Source: JAAYXS01 sp964550375 (GTDB lineage Bacteria > Planctomycetota > Phycisphaerae > UBA1845 > Fen-1342). Taken from it: 64,000 bases of DNA. Position 1 is the stretch's first letter. Every line of letters starts with the position of its first letter. The translations under genes and the position numbers were made by a program. Location of the stretch: assembly GCA_964550375.1 (NCBI GenBank), contig CAZJYX010000007.1, positions 62,001-126,000 of the forward strand, written 5' to 3'. The notes under the pieces are model-generated. The model did no database searches. It had not been told where the DNA came from and worked only from the letters and a program-made list of their open reading frames with translations. This document shows positions 46,644-55,168 of the stretch, one piece after another.

Positions 46644-46949
46644 ACCGTTCGCACCACAAGCCGCGCCCCGGCGAAATCCCCCGGTCCGTGGCACAAACGC
46701 GGTCCCCGGCGGGTGGTTGGCGAGGCGGAGCAACACGCCGGGTGCAACCAGTTGCCCGCGGCAGAGCGTGATCCGCCCGCAAACGCACGGGAGATTAGGC
46801 AGCACGAACTCTGGCGAACCTCCCCCGGGCGGAATGACTACGAGGCGCCGGAAACACCGGCGCCTCGCAATCGCGTGAGCACTTCTGAGGTGAGGCAGAC
46901 GCCGATCTCATCGGCCGGCGTCCGCCTCAATCAGGGAGTGGGTTAACGA
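46644..46949. other. Convergent intergenic region with two hairpins
   Basis: 306 bases between the stops of hcp and the chemoreceptor gene. No gene is supported. Two inverted repeats are visible: a perfect 11-bp stem with a 5-base loop (46841-46867) and a 12-bp stem with one mismatch (46892-46928). Neither has a T-run, but their placement between convergent genes suggests a bidirectional transcription end. Confidence 0.5.
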
Positions 46950-48989
46950 TCAGAAGTCCCCAATGTGGCCGTCCTTGTGCGGTGCCGACTCGACCGCGGC
47001 ACCGTGCTCCCCGGCGTACTCGGCGCCATGCTGGAACTGAACGTGACCTGCAGCGTGGGTTGGTAGCTTCGACGCGGCCTGGCCCGACTTCCCGGTTGCC
47101 GCGTGACTGACATGAGCCACAGTCCGGCGACGCGGCGGCGCATAGCCGCTTCCTTCGCTGCGTCCCGCCGCTCCGCCCACCATCGCCACCAGTTCACGGA
47201 CCATGGCCTTGACCGTCTCGGACTGGGAGCTGAGTTCCTCCGCGGCGCTGGCGGCCTCCTCGGCGCCGGCCGCATTCTGCTGCGTCACCTTGTCCATCTG
47301 CGCCACGGCCGTATTCACCTGCTCGACGCCCTGGGCCTGCTCCTGGCCCGCCCGTGCGATGCCATCGATCAAGTCTGACACCGTAGTGGCCTGCTGCACG
47401 ATCGCGGTCAGCGAGTTGCCCACTTCGCTGGCCACGTGCGTCCCCTGCTGGGCGCGGTGCACGGCGTCCTCGATCAGCCCGGTGGTGTCCCGGGCGGCGG
47501 AGGCACAGCGCTGCGCCAGGTTGCGGACTTCCTCCGCCACCACGGCGAAGCCTTTGCCATGTTCGCCGGCGCGGGCCGCCTCCACCGCCGCATTGAGCGC
47601 CAGCAGGTTGGTCTGGAAGGCGATCTCCTCGATCACCTTGATGATCTTGCTGATCTTCTCGGAAGATTCGTTGATCCCGGTCATGGCCTCGTTGAGCTGC
47701 ACCATGCTCTTGTCACCGTCGTTGGCGGCTTGGCGGGTCTGGCCGGCCAACTCATTGGCCTTCTGCGAATTCTCGGCGCTGGTGCGGCTCATGGCCGCCA
47801 TCTCCTCCAGGGCGCTGGAGGTCTCCTCCAGGGAGGAGGCCTGCTCGCTGGCCCCCTCGGCCAACTGCTGCGAGGCCGACGCCACCTGCGCCGCCGCATC
47901 GTTCACCTGGTCGGCGCCCTCCCCGAGCTGGGTGGCGATCCGGGTCAGGTTCCGATTGATGCCGCGGGTGATGAGGATGCCGAGCGTCAGCGCCGCTACG
48001 ACGCCGATGATGGCGGCGGCCAGCGATACGGTCTTGAGCACTCCGGCCTGACTCTGGCTGTGCTCAACCTCGTTGCGGGCCAGATCGCGGTTGAGCTGCA
48101 CAATCTTGTCCAGCAGCTCGTTCGCCGCCCGCTGCGCCACGGTGACCGGGCCCAGCATCTGCTCCTGGGACTGCCCAAGCAGCGCTACGGCCTGGTCACT
48201 CAGCTCGCGCATCGCGTAAAGCCGACTGAACACCTGCTCTTCAGCGGGCTTGAATTCACTCTCGTAAACTTGCTGTGCATCGGCGATCTGGTCGTCGCGC
48301 GCCAGTTGCTTAAGCGTCCGCACGGCCTCGTGGAATTGGCGGTGGGGCTCGGTAGCCGCCTGTATGTGCTGCTTCATCGTCGCATTGTCTGTACTGAAAG
48401 TGCCCAGCCACTGCCCGAACTGGCAATCGGTGTGGCTCTCGCCACCCTCGAACACCTCCTTTGTCTGCAGCATCTCGAGCACCTGTTGCGCCAGTCGGTA
48501 GTGATCACCCCGAAACGTCTCCAGTTGCTCCTTGACCACCGCTGGATTCCCGATCCCCAGTTGATCAAACTGCCGGCACATCTCAACAAACTTGTTGTTC
48601 TCGGCCCGCCACGCGTTCCAGGCGGGAACGAACTGGTTCCACAACGCGGCCTCGTCCGCCGTCTGCGGCAGCGGCTCGTAGATCTGCCAGGCCGCTTCGT
48701 ACGCTTCGCGGGCAGCGGTGAGGTTGTTGTATTGCCGCTCGCGCATCTCCGCGGACAGCCCCGCAATGCCGAGCGTGCGCATCGTGCCGCGGATGTTCTC
48801 CGCGCCGTTCTTCACTGCCAGCAGGCTGTCCACGCTGGGCAGCCGCACCGCACCAACCTCGTCGATGGCCTTAGCGCCGCTGTTGACGGCGTAGTACCCC
48901 ACGCCGCCCAGCGTGGCAGTAATCACACTCACCAGCAAAAACGACGCCATCAGCTTGCGCCCGATCGTCCAGCCCGTTCGCTCGTTCAT
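46950..48989 (-). CDS. Methyl-accepting chemotaxis protein
   Basis: 679 aa from ATG 48989. A first transmembrane helix (about 14-35), a periplasmic domain, a second helix (near 325-350) and a cytoplasmic signalling region with FQTNLLALNAAVEAARAGE, the conserved hairpin tip. The periplasmic domain contains HTDCQFGQWL and HRQFHEA, matching the chemoreceptor zinc-binding (CZB) motif HxxCxxGxW with paired His. The C-terminus is His/Gly-rich. No che genes are adjacent. Confidence 0.92.
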   Translation of the reverse strand: MNERTGWTIGRKLMASFLLVSVITATLGGVGYYAVNSGAKAIDEVGAVRLPSVDSLLAVKNGAENIRGTMRTLGIAGLSAEMRERQYNNLTAAREAYEAAWQIYEPLPQTADEAALWNQFVPAWNAWRAENNKFVEMCRQFDQLGIGNPAVVKEQLETFRGDHYRLAQQVLEMLQTKEVFEGGESHTDCQFGQWLGTFSTDNATMKQHIQAATEPHRQFHEAVRTLKQLARDDQIADAQQVYESEFKPAEEQVFSRLYAMRELSDQAVALLGQSQEQMLGPVTVAQRAANELLDKIVQLNRDLARNEVEHSQSQAGVLKTVSLAAAIIGVVAALTLGILITRGINRNLTRIATQLGEGADQVNDAAAQVASASQQLAEGASEQASSLEETSSALEEMAAMSRTSAENSQKANELAGQTRQAANDGDKSMVQLNEAMTGINESSEKISKIIKVIEEIAFQTNLLALNAAVEAARAGEHGKGFAVVAEEVRNLAQRCASAARDTTGLIEDAVHRAQQGTHVASEVGNSLTAIVQQATTVSDLIDGIARAGQEQAQGVEQVNTAVAQMDKVTQQNAAGAEEAASAAEELSSQSETVKAMVRELVAMVGGAAGRSEGSGYAPPRRRTVAHVSHAATGKSGQAASKLPTHAAGHVQFQHGAEYAGEHGAAVESAPHKDGHIGDF

Positions 48990-49351
48990 GGTCGGCTCCA
49001 CAAGAGTTGTCCAGCCAAGCGCGGCCCGCTCGCCGCCTCGGTCTGTTGGTCCCGGCTCACGTGCGACCGGGACGCCCCGCCGCACTTCCGCACACCCGTT
49101 CCGACTACGAGCCGGACGAACGGGCTTGCCGCTAGCGACATTAGACTGGTCGGCTTGCACAAGCCGGGCTTACATCACCTGAATGGGCGAATTGCCGCCG
49201 CGGCTGATCAGAGCCGCGCTTGCAAGACCCGGTGCAGCCCGGCCAGAAAGGGGTTTTATCGCACCCGCGGCACCACGACCCGGCCACGGCCGGAGGGCGG
49301 CGCGCGGGTCGCACGGGCGGCAGGTGCCACGGAGCCGTAGCGTCCCGGAAA
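48990..49351. other. Upstream region of the chemoreceptor gene
   Basis: 362 bases between the chemoreceptor start and the response-regulator stop, both on the minus strand. No gene is supported. Two short dyads were seen: 49151-49166 and a 7-bp stem at 49199-49218. No clear -35/-10 pair was identified. Confidence 0.4.
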
Positions 49352-50008
49352 TCAGATCTTCGTCAGCCCCTCGCGCACGGCGAAGGTGGCCAACTCGACC
49401 CGGCTGTGAACCTCGAGCTTCCGCATCAGGTTAGACGTGTGAGCGTGAACGGTGTCGGGACTCAGGCACATCTGCCGCGCGATCTCCTTGCGCGTCAAGC
49501 CGCGCGCCAGGTGCCGCAGCACCTCCAACTCGCGGGTCGACAGAGTCTGACTGCGCGACTGCACCCGCCCCCTCAGCCGCGGGCCGCGCGCATCCACGAC
49601 GATCCGCGCCTGCACCTCGGGCGAGAAATGGACTTGCCCGGCCTTGGCGCCGCGAATCGCCGCCGCCAGCATTTCGAGCGGAGTGCCCTTGCTGACATAG
49701 CCCGCCGCCCGGACAGCCAACGCCCGCTCGATGTAACAATCGTGCACCAGGCCGCTCAGAAAGATAATCCGCGTCTGCGGCAGTGCCCGGCAAATCGTCT
49801 GGGCCGCGTCGAAACAGTCGCGGCCCGGCATGTCAATGTCCAGAACCGTCACGTCCGGACGGTGATGCAAGGCGGCGGCAACGGCTTCGTCGGCATCGTC
49901 CACGTGCGCCACTACCCGTATCTCCGGCGACGACTCAAACCAGCGCGCCAGCGACTCCCGGATCAACGTATGGTCATCGGCCAACACGACCGTGATAAGC
50001 CCGCTCAT
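49352..50008 (-). CDS. NarL/FixJ-type response regulator
   Basis: 218 aa. The receiver domain begins ITVVLADDHTLIRES, with acceptor Asp in VTVLDIDMPG, Thr/Ser and Lys sites in FLSGLVHDCY and YVSKGTP. The LuxR-type HTH is LSTRELEVLRHLARGLTRKEIARQMCLSPDTVHAHT. Its ATG overlaps the stop of the hybrid kinase (ATGA), so it is translationally coupled to it and almost certainly its partner. It would bind DNA in response to the kinase signal. Confidence 0.95.
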   Translation of the reverse strand: MSGLITVVLADDHTLIRESLARWFESSPEIRVVAHVDDADEAVAAALHHRPDVTVLDIDMPGRDCFDAAQTICRALPQTRIIFLSGLVHDCYIERALAVRAAGYVSKGTPLEMLAAAIRGAKAGQVHFSPEVQARIVVDARGPRLRGRVQSRSQTLSTRELEVLRHLARGLTRKEIARQMCLSPDTVHAHTSNLMRKLEVHSRVELATFAVREGLTKI

Positions 50009-53000
50009 AGCGCCACCTCTGATTGTGGTACGGAGGCCAAAGCACGATGCACGGCCGCCGCGAACTGCGGAAGCCCAAACGGTTTGTGAAGCCGGTACAC
50101 TTCAGGATCATCCAGCCGACGCCGCGATTCCGCCGCCCCGCTGATGAGAATCGCCGGCACGCGGTCCCCCCCGCGACGAATCCGTCGCAGACACTCCCCG
50201 CCGGTCTGACGCGGCAGGTCGAAGTCCAGTACGAGCAGCCGCAGCGCCGGGCGCCGCGCTTCATGTAAGCGCATCAACTCGTCCCCGTCCGCCGCCGCCG
50301 CCACCGTGAAGCCCAGCCGCTCGAGCTCGGTCACCAACAGCGCCCGCACGTACGGGTCATCCTCCGCCAACAGGACGAGTTCCCCCCGGCCGCACGGTTC
50401 GGCCTGGCTGGGGCCCGCGGCCGGCTCGGCCGGCGGGGCGGCAATGCGCGGCAGAATCACGCGGAACGCCGTGCCCCAGCCCAGCGCGGAACGCACGTCG
50501 ATGTGCCCGCCGTGCTCTTTCACTATGCCGTGCACGATCGGCAAGCCCAGACCGGTCCCACGCCCTCGAGGTTTCGTCGTGAAGAACGGCTCGAATATCT
50601 GCGCTTGCGTCTCCGGCGACATACCACATCCCGTGTCACCAACGCACAGACACACCGCCGGGCGCGGCACGGCCGACGCATCCTCCGGACCGGTCGGCGC
50701 ATCTGGCAGCGGCGCCACCGCGACATTCAACTGGCCGCCGTCGGGCATGGCATCGCGGGCATTGATGGCCAGGTTCATGATGACCTGCTGGAGCTGCGTC
50801 CGGTCACCACGAACCCACAGCGGCTCGCCGGTAGGGCTTGTGATGCGCAGGGCGATCGCCCGCGGCACGATGTGTCGCAGCAGCTTGGCGGTCTCACCCA
50901 GCAGCGCGCCCAGGTCCACCGGCTTCAACTCGGCCTCCGCCCGGCCGCTGAACATGAGCAGGGACTTGGTGATGCCGGCCGCGTGGACTGCTAGGTTCTC
51001 GATGCCCTCCAACGACTCGCTGACATCAGAGTCCAACGCCGCGGCCCGCTGGGCAACGCCGACGTAGGCCAGCAGCGCTGTGAGCACATTGTTGAAGTCG
51101 TGGGCCACCCCGGCGGCCAACTGGCCGATCGCCTCCATCTTCTGGGCCTGGCGCAGTTGCTCGGCCAGCGAGAGCTCCTCGGTAATATCCCGCTTCACGG
51201 CCACGAAGTTCATGATCCGCCCCTGCGCGTCCCGGACCGGCGCGAGGACCGCTTGCTCGTCGTACAACGTGCCGTCCTTGCGGCGATTGACGAAACGGCC
51301 CTGCCAGACGCGGCCCGCCGTGATGGTTCGCCAGAGTTCCTGGTAGAAGGCCTGATCGTGCCGGCCGCTCTTCAGGATGCGCGGGTTGCGGCCAAGCGCC
51401 TCATCGCGGGCATAGCCCGTCACGCGTTCGAAAGCGGCATTGACGTACTGAATCGTGCCCGCGGGGTCGGTGATGACGATCATCTCGCCCGCCTGCTCGA
51501 TCGCCGCCACCAGCCGCCGTTGCGCGGCCTCCGCCTTGCGGCGCTCGGTGACGTCTGCGACCACGGCCAGGGCCCCGACCACGCGCCCGCTGGTGTCTTT
51601 CAGCGGTGACGCGGCCAACTCCGCCAGGAGCGGCGCGCCGTCCCTGCAACGAAACTGGAACTCGTGGCGTTCCACGACCCCTGCCTGTCGGCGCCGGAAG
51701 TTCTCTTGGGCCGTCGCAACGTGCGCCGCGTCCATGAACTCGTACAGCGACCGCCCCTGCATCTCAGCAACGGTGCGGCCGAGCATCTCTGCCATGCGCG
51801 GATTGACGAACGTGGTCCGCGCCTGGTCGTCGATGGCCCAAATGCCTTCCTGCGCCAACTCGACCAGTTGCCGGTATTTCGCTTCGCTCGCGCGCAGCGC
51901 CTGCTCCGCCTCCTTGCGCTCCGTGATGTCTACGTGCGAACCCAGCGTCCGGATCGGTTGGCCGGAGTCGTCCTTCACCACCGCGGCCTGCGCGAGGATC
52001 CAGCGATAGCTGCCGTCCTTGTGTCGGAAGCGAAACTCGGCCTTCCAGTGATCGCGACCCTCCGCGAGCGTCCGCCGGATATGGCCGAGCGTCGGTTCGA
52101 GATCGTCGCGGTGAACGCGGCCTTGCCACTCGTCGAACCCGTCGCCGATCTCGTGCCCCTCGTGACCGATCTGCCGCTTCCACTCCGTCGAGTACTGCAC
52201 CCGGTTCGTCTTCAGGTCCCAGTCCCACAAGCCAACCTTGCCGGCGCGAACGGCGGCATCCTGCCAGAGCTGCGCCTCCCGCAATGCCAGTTCCGTGCGT
52301 CTACGCTCGGTAACGTCCTGCATCGCGCCGATCATGCGCACCGCGCGGCCGTCCTGGTCGCGCATGACGTAGCCGCGGTCAAGAACCAGCGCACAACTCC
52401 CATCCGCCTTGCGAAAACGGTACTCGTCACGCCAATGCGATCGGGCGGGATCCGCGACCGCCGCGTGAAAGCCGGCGGCGACGCGCTCCCGATCGTCGGG
52501 ATGCACGCGCTCCACCCACCACGCGCAATCCTGGGGATGCGCGATGATGTCCGACCAGCCGAACACGGTGGCCCCCGCCGCGCTCCAGGTTTGCAAGTCC
52601 TGGACGATGTCCCAGTCCCAGATGACGTCGTTCGTCGCCTTCATCGCCAGCCGCAGCCGTTCCTCGCTCGCCCGCTGTGCGCGCGTGGTCTCGTCCTGCC
52701 GCGCCTTGGCGCGCATCGCGTGAATTATGCTCGCACACGTGTTCAGGAAGGGTTCCAGGAAGCGCGCCATGCCCTCGTCGTAGCCACCCGCGCGGTTCGC
52801 CACGCCCGCGACACCTACCACCTCGCCGCCGAAATGCATGGCCAGACCCATGAACGTGCGGATCGGCGGATGCCCCGGCGGCAACCCGCCGGCATGCGGG
52901 TCATTGGCGGCGTCATTGGAAATCAGCGGTTCCCCGGTCAGGGCCGGCAGCCCCGCAAGGTTATTCAGATTCCTGAACTCCAGTTGCCGCGCCTGGAGCT

Positions 53001-53307
53001 TGGTGTGAAGCTCCTCCGTCTCCGGGCTCCAAGCGATATTGGAGAGCGCCAGGCTCAGTTTGTAGGGCGTGCCATCCTCGTCGCGGAGGACTTCGTCCAC
53101 GAACCCAAACTCACTTTCGGTCAGCGAAACCAGCGCCCGCAGCAGAGACGCGAACACCGGGCCCGGATCACCATGCGCAATGAAGGCGGCTTGCCCCACA
53201 CGGATGGACTCCAGAAGCTCGGTGGCGCCAAGCCCCCCGCCCGGCATTTGCTGACCGCTCAGCTCCGGTACAGCCGGCCACATTTTCCGGGCGGAACCCC
53301 GCTCCAT
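50005..53307 (-). CDS. Hybrid sensor histidine kinase with four PAS domains
   Basis: About 1,100 aa from ATG 53307 (a TTG at 53361 is the longer choice). Order: an N-terminal GAF-like domain (about 40-210), four PAS/PAC units (DVTERR, HVDITERKEAEQAL and similar junctions), a HisKA with VAHDFNNVLTALL (His acceptor), an HATPase_c with NLAINARDAMPDGG, VGDTGCGM and GRGTGLGLPI, and a C-terminal receiver with Asp in VLDFDLPRQTGG. No membrane helices were seen, so it is probably cytoplasmic. It is coupled to the response regulator. Confidence 0.94.
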   Translation of the reverse strand: MERGSARKMWPAVPELSGQQMPGGGLGATELLESIRVGQAAFIAHGDPGPVFASLLRALVSLTESEFGFVDEVLRDEDGTPYKLSLALSNIAWSPETEELHTKLQARQLEFRNLNNLAGLPALTGEPLISNDAANDPHAGGLPPGHPPIRTFMGLAMHFGGEVVGVAGVANRAGGYDEGMARFLEPFLNTCASIIHAMRAKARQDETTRAQRASEERLRLAMKATNDVIWDWDIVQDLQTWSAAGATVFGWSDIIAHPQDCAWWVERVHPDDRERVAAGFHAAVADPARSHWRDEYRFRKADGSCALVLDRGYVMRDQDGRAVRMIGAMQDVTERRRTELALREAQLWQDAAVRAGKVGLWDWDLKTNRVQYSTEWKRQIGHEGHEIGDGFDEWQGRVHRDDLEPTLGHIRRTLAEGRDHWKAEFRFRHKDGSYRWILAQAAVVKDDSGQPIRTLGSHVDITERKEAEQALRASEAKYRQLVELAQEGIWAIDDQARTTFVNPRMAEMLGRTVAEMQGRSLYEFMDAAHVATAQENFRRRQAGVVERHEFQFRCRDGAPLLAELAASPLKDTSGRVVGALAVVADVTERRKAEAAQRRLVAAIEQAGEMIVITDPAGTIQYVNAAFERVTGYARDEALGRNPRILKSGRHDQAFYQELWRTITAGRVWQGRFVNRRKDGTLYDEQAVLAPVRDAQGRIMNFVAVKRDITEELSLAEQLRQAQKMEAIGQLAAGVAHDFNNVLTALLAYVGVAQRAAALDSDVSESLEGIENLAVHAAGITKSLLMFSGRAEAELKPVDLGALLGETAKLLRHIVPRAIALRITSPTGEPLWVRGDRTQLQQVIMNLAINARDAMPDGGQLNVAVAPLPDAPTGPEDASAVPRPAVCLCVGDTGCGMSPETQAQIFEPFFTTKPRGRGTGLGLPIVHGIVKEHGGHIDVRSALGWGTAFRVILPRIAAPPAEPAAGPSQAEPCGRGELVLLAEDDPYVRALLVTELERLGFTVAAAADGDELMRLHEARRPALRLLVLDFDLPRQTGGECLRRIRRGGDRVPAILISGAAESRRRLDDPEVYRLHKPFGLPQFAAAVHRALASVPQSEVAL

Positions 53308-53796
53308 GCCAGCTTGGCCTGGCTTGGCGGAGGACGGCGATGTACGTCTCGTCCGGCCCAATTTCCGTCACGCCCTATCTGATTCGCCGCTGCCTGCGGG
53401 AAGCAACAGCCGACGAGATCTAGTGGCCAGCGGAACCTGGCTCCAGACTGGTGTCTGTGCGATGTTCCTATCGTATAATGGGCTCTAACCCCTCACCAGC
53501 ATTTACCCGGAATAATCCGACCCTGCCCAAATGGGCTACTCGATCAGCGCCGTGCCACCGCTCAACCCCGCTACCCCAGTGCCGTATGGACATATTCCGC
53601 CCCCACGAATCTGAAACGAACTCAACTCGCGCCAGGATGCACAGCTTCCCAACCCAAACGCCCGTCTGCCGCGACCGCCCCGCCAAAGACGCAGCGCTTG
53701 CAGTCGGCTTCCTTCTCGAATCTGCCGATTCCAGGGTTCTCGGGCGCCACCGCAGAGAGCACATCACACGCAGCCCCGCAGCGCCCACAGTATCGC
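53308..53796. other. Kinase upstream region and CRISPR leader side
   Basis: 489 bases with no supported gene. A TATAAT is at 53474-53479 on the plus strand without a good -35. The part next to the first repeat (about 53690-53796) is the expected leader side of the CRISPR array, judged by repeat orientation; it is not notably AT-rich. Plus-strand frames here read into the repeats and are not genes. Confidence 0.4.
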
Positions 53797-54158
53797 GTCG
53801 CCCGCCCCGCGCGGGCGTGGATTGAAACTCGTTACGACAACGTGGCGCGGGCGGCGTATTGCGTCGCCCGCCCCGCGCGGGCGTGGATTGAAACACAAAA
53901 AAGGCGCGCGATAAGATGATGGCGTCGCGTCGCCCGCCCCGCGCGGGCGTGGATTGAAACTACCCGGTCTCGTCGGACGACGAAGCACGGCTCCGTCGCC
54001 CGCCCCGCGCGGGCGTGGATTGAAACGGGCCTTACGGCCGAGACGGGGGGCAGGGCATCCGGTCGCCCGCCCCGCGCGGGCGTGGATTGAAACCTACTGC
54101 CATTAATCCTCCTCTGCCGCCGGCCGGTCGCCCGCCCCGCGCGGGCGTGGATTGAAAC
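53797..54158 (+). CRISPR. CRISPR array with type I-C-like repeats (6 repeats)
   Basis: Six identical 32-base repeats start at 53797, 53863, 53929, 53995, 54062 and 54127, with five spacers of 34, 34, 34, 35 and 33 bases. The repeat ends GTGGATTGAAAC, begins GTCGCCCGCC and has a central GC palindrome, as in subtype I-C repeats. A sixth spacer and a degenerate repeat-like GTCGCC at 54196 follow, indicating the trailer end. Orientation implies transcription on the plus strand with the leader on the left. No cas gene is visible in the window. Confidence 0.97.
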
Positions 54159-54673
54159 AAAATTGAGGCCAAGTGCAAGGCCATCGGCAACGGCGGTCGC
54201 CGGCCCCGCCGGCCATGACAGTGTTCATCCATTGCCACCCACGTAGCTGCCCGTCTTGGCCTTTGGCTCCAGCCCAACCTGAGTCCGCTCGACGATCGTC
54301 GCGTGTTCGAGCTTGGCGAAGGCGCCAGGCATGCGCTGCACTTTCAACCGCCATTCGTAGCTGATCCCGCGCGAATGGAGAAGGCGCTTCGGTTCCGTCG
54401 TCGCAGACCCCCTTCAATCCGCTGCGCAGCTTCCTGACGCTCCGCGCTGCCACCAGGCGATCACTGCCAGCCTGTCCGTGGTCGAGCTCTTACGACGCCC
54501 GCACTCCGCCGCGCTCGCTACTCGGGCGACTGGGACACGGCCGAAACCCGAACCATGGAAACCCAGCGCCTGCCGTGACGCCCAGGCGCCGGGTCGGTTC
54601 TTCAGCGTCAAGAGCAGCGTCTGCGCGCTGCCTGCCAGTGGACCGCATTCAAACGCAACACGCAGTCGCAGCC
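54159..54673. other. CRISPR trailer and possible gene remnants
   Basis: 515 bases. The first 37 bases are a terminal spacer, then a repeat-like GTCGCC element. No intact gene is supported. On the minus strand, a frame from about 54400 to 54230 reads ISYEWRLKVQRMPGAFAK and ends at a stop, with an in-frame stop just before it, which looks like a fragment of a lost protein-coding gene. I cannot assign it to a family. Confidence 0.4.
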
Positions 54674-55168
54674 TTACCCGCCGACCAAGAGCTCCACGAA
54701 CGGGTCGATGTCAAACACGTTCACCAGACCGTCGCCGTTGATGTCGGCCAGCATGTAGTCGCAGTCCGGATAGGCCAGGGCGTAGGCCGCCGGATCGGTC
54801 AGCGCCAGGACGAACGGATCAATGTCAAAGACATTGACCAGGCCGTCGCAGTTCAAGTCGCCAAGCAGGGCGCCCGCCTCCAAGCCCACCCCTGCCCAGA
54901 AACCGCCCGCCAACTCGTACACCCCGCCCGACATGCTGCCCGCATCCGGCTGGCCGATGGTACCGGCAAGCTCAAAGGGGCCCCCGGTGCTCCACAAGTC
55001 GCCGCCGCCATCGACGGTCCACCAGTGGATCTCATAGCCACTGCCGGCCGCGCACAGCTCATCAGCGCTGCTGGTGATCGGGTTGATGCGAGGATCGTCC
55101 GCGACAGATGCCATCACGAGCACAGCAAACAGAATCAAGCAAGTTGCAGCAGACGTTAGCCAGTTCAC
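54674..55168 (-). CDS. Secreted protein with GC-type dockerin
   Basis: 164 aa from GTG 55168, which overlaps the stop of the fibre-like fragment upstream (GTGA). A signal peptide (cleavage near ASVADD) is followed by a short domain with IHWWTVDGGG and FELAGTIGQPDAG, a motif seen in many planctomycete secreted proteins. The C-terminus is a two-motif dockerin (DLNCDGLVNVFDIDPFV and DINGDGLVNVFDIDPFV). It is probably co-transcribed with the broken fibre gene; whether it is still expressed is unclear. Confidence 0.82.
   Translation of the reverse strand: MNWLTSAATCLILFAVLVMASVADDPRINPITSSADELCAAGSGYEIHWWTVDGGGDLWSTGGPFELAGTIGQPDAGSMSGGVYELAGGFWAGVGLEAGALLGDLNCDGLVNVFDIDPFVLALTDPAAYALAYPDCDYMLADINGDGLVNVFDIDPFVELLVGG

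Noticed and set aside
45462..46805. A 447-codon minus-strand open frame
   Set aside because: It lies wholly antisense to the well-supported hybrid cluster protein; its composition (Val/Asp/Ala-rich, no motifs) is that of a shadow frame.
47436..49340. A 634-codon plus-strand frame opposite the chemoreceptor
   Set aside because: It is fully antisense to a well-supported chemoreceptor and has no motifs.
53698..54277. Short frames with VARPARAWIET or FNPRPRGAGDA repeats
   Set aside because: These are translations of the CRISPR repeats and not genes.
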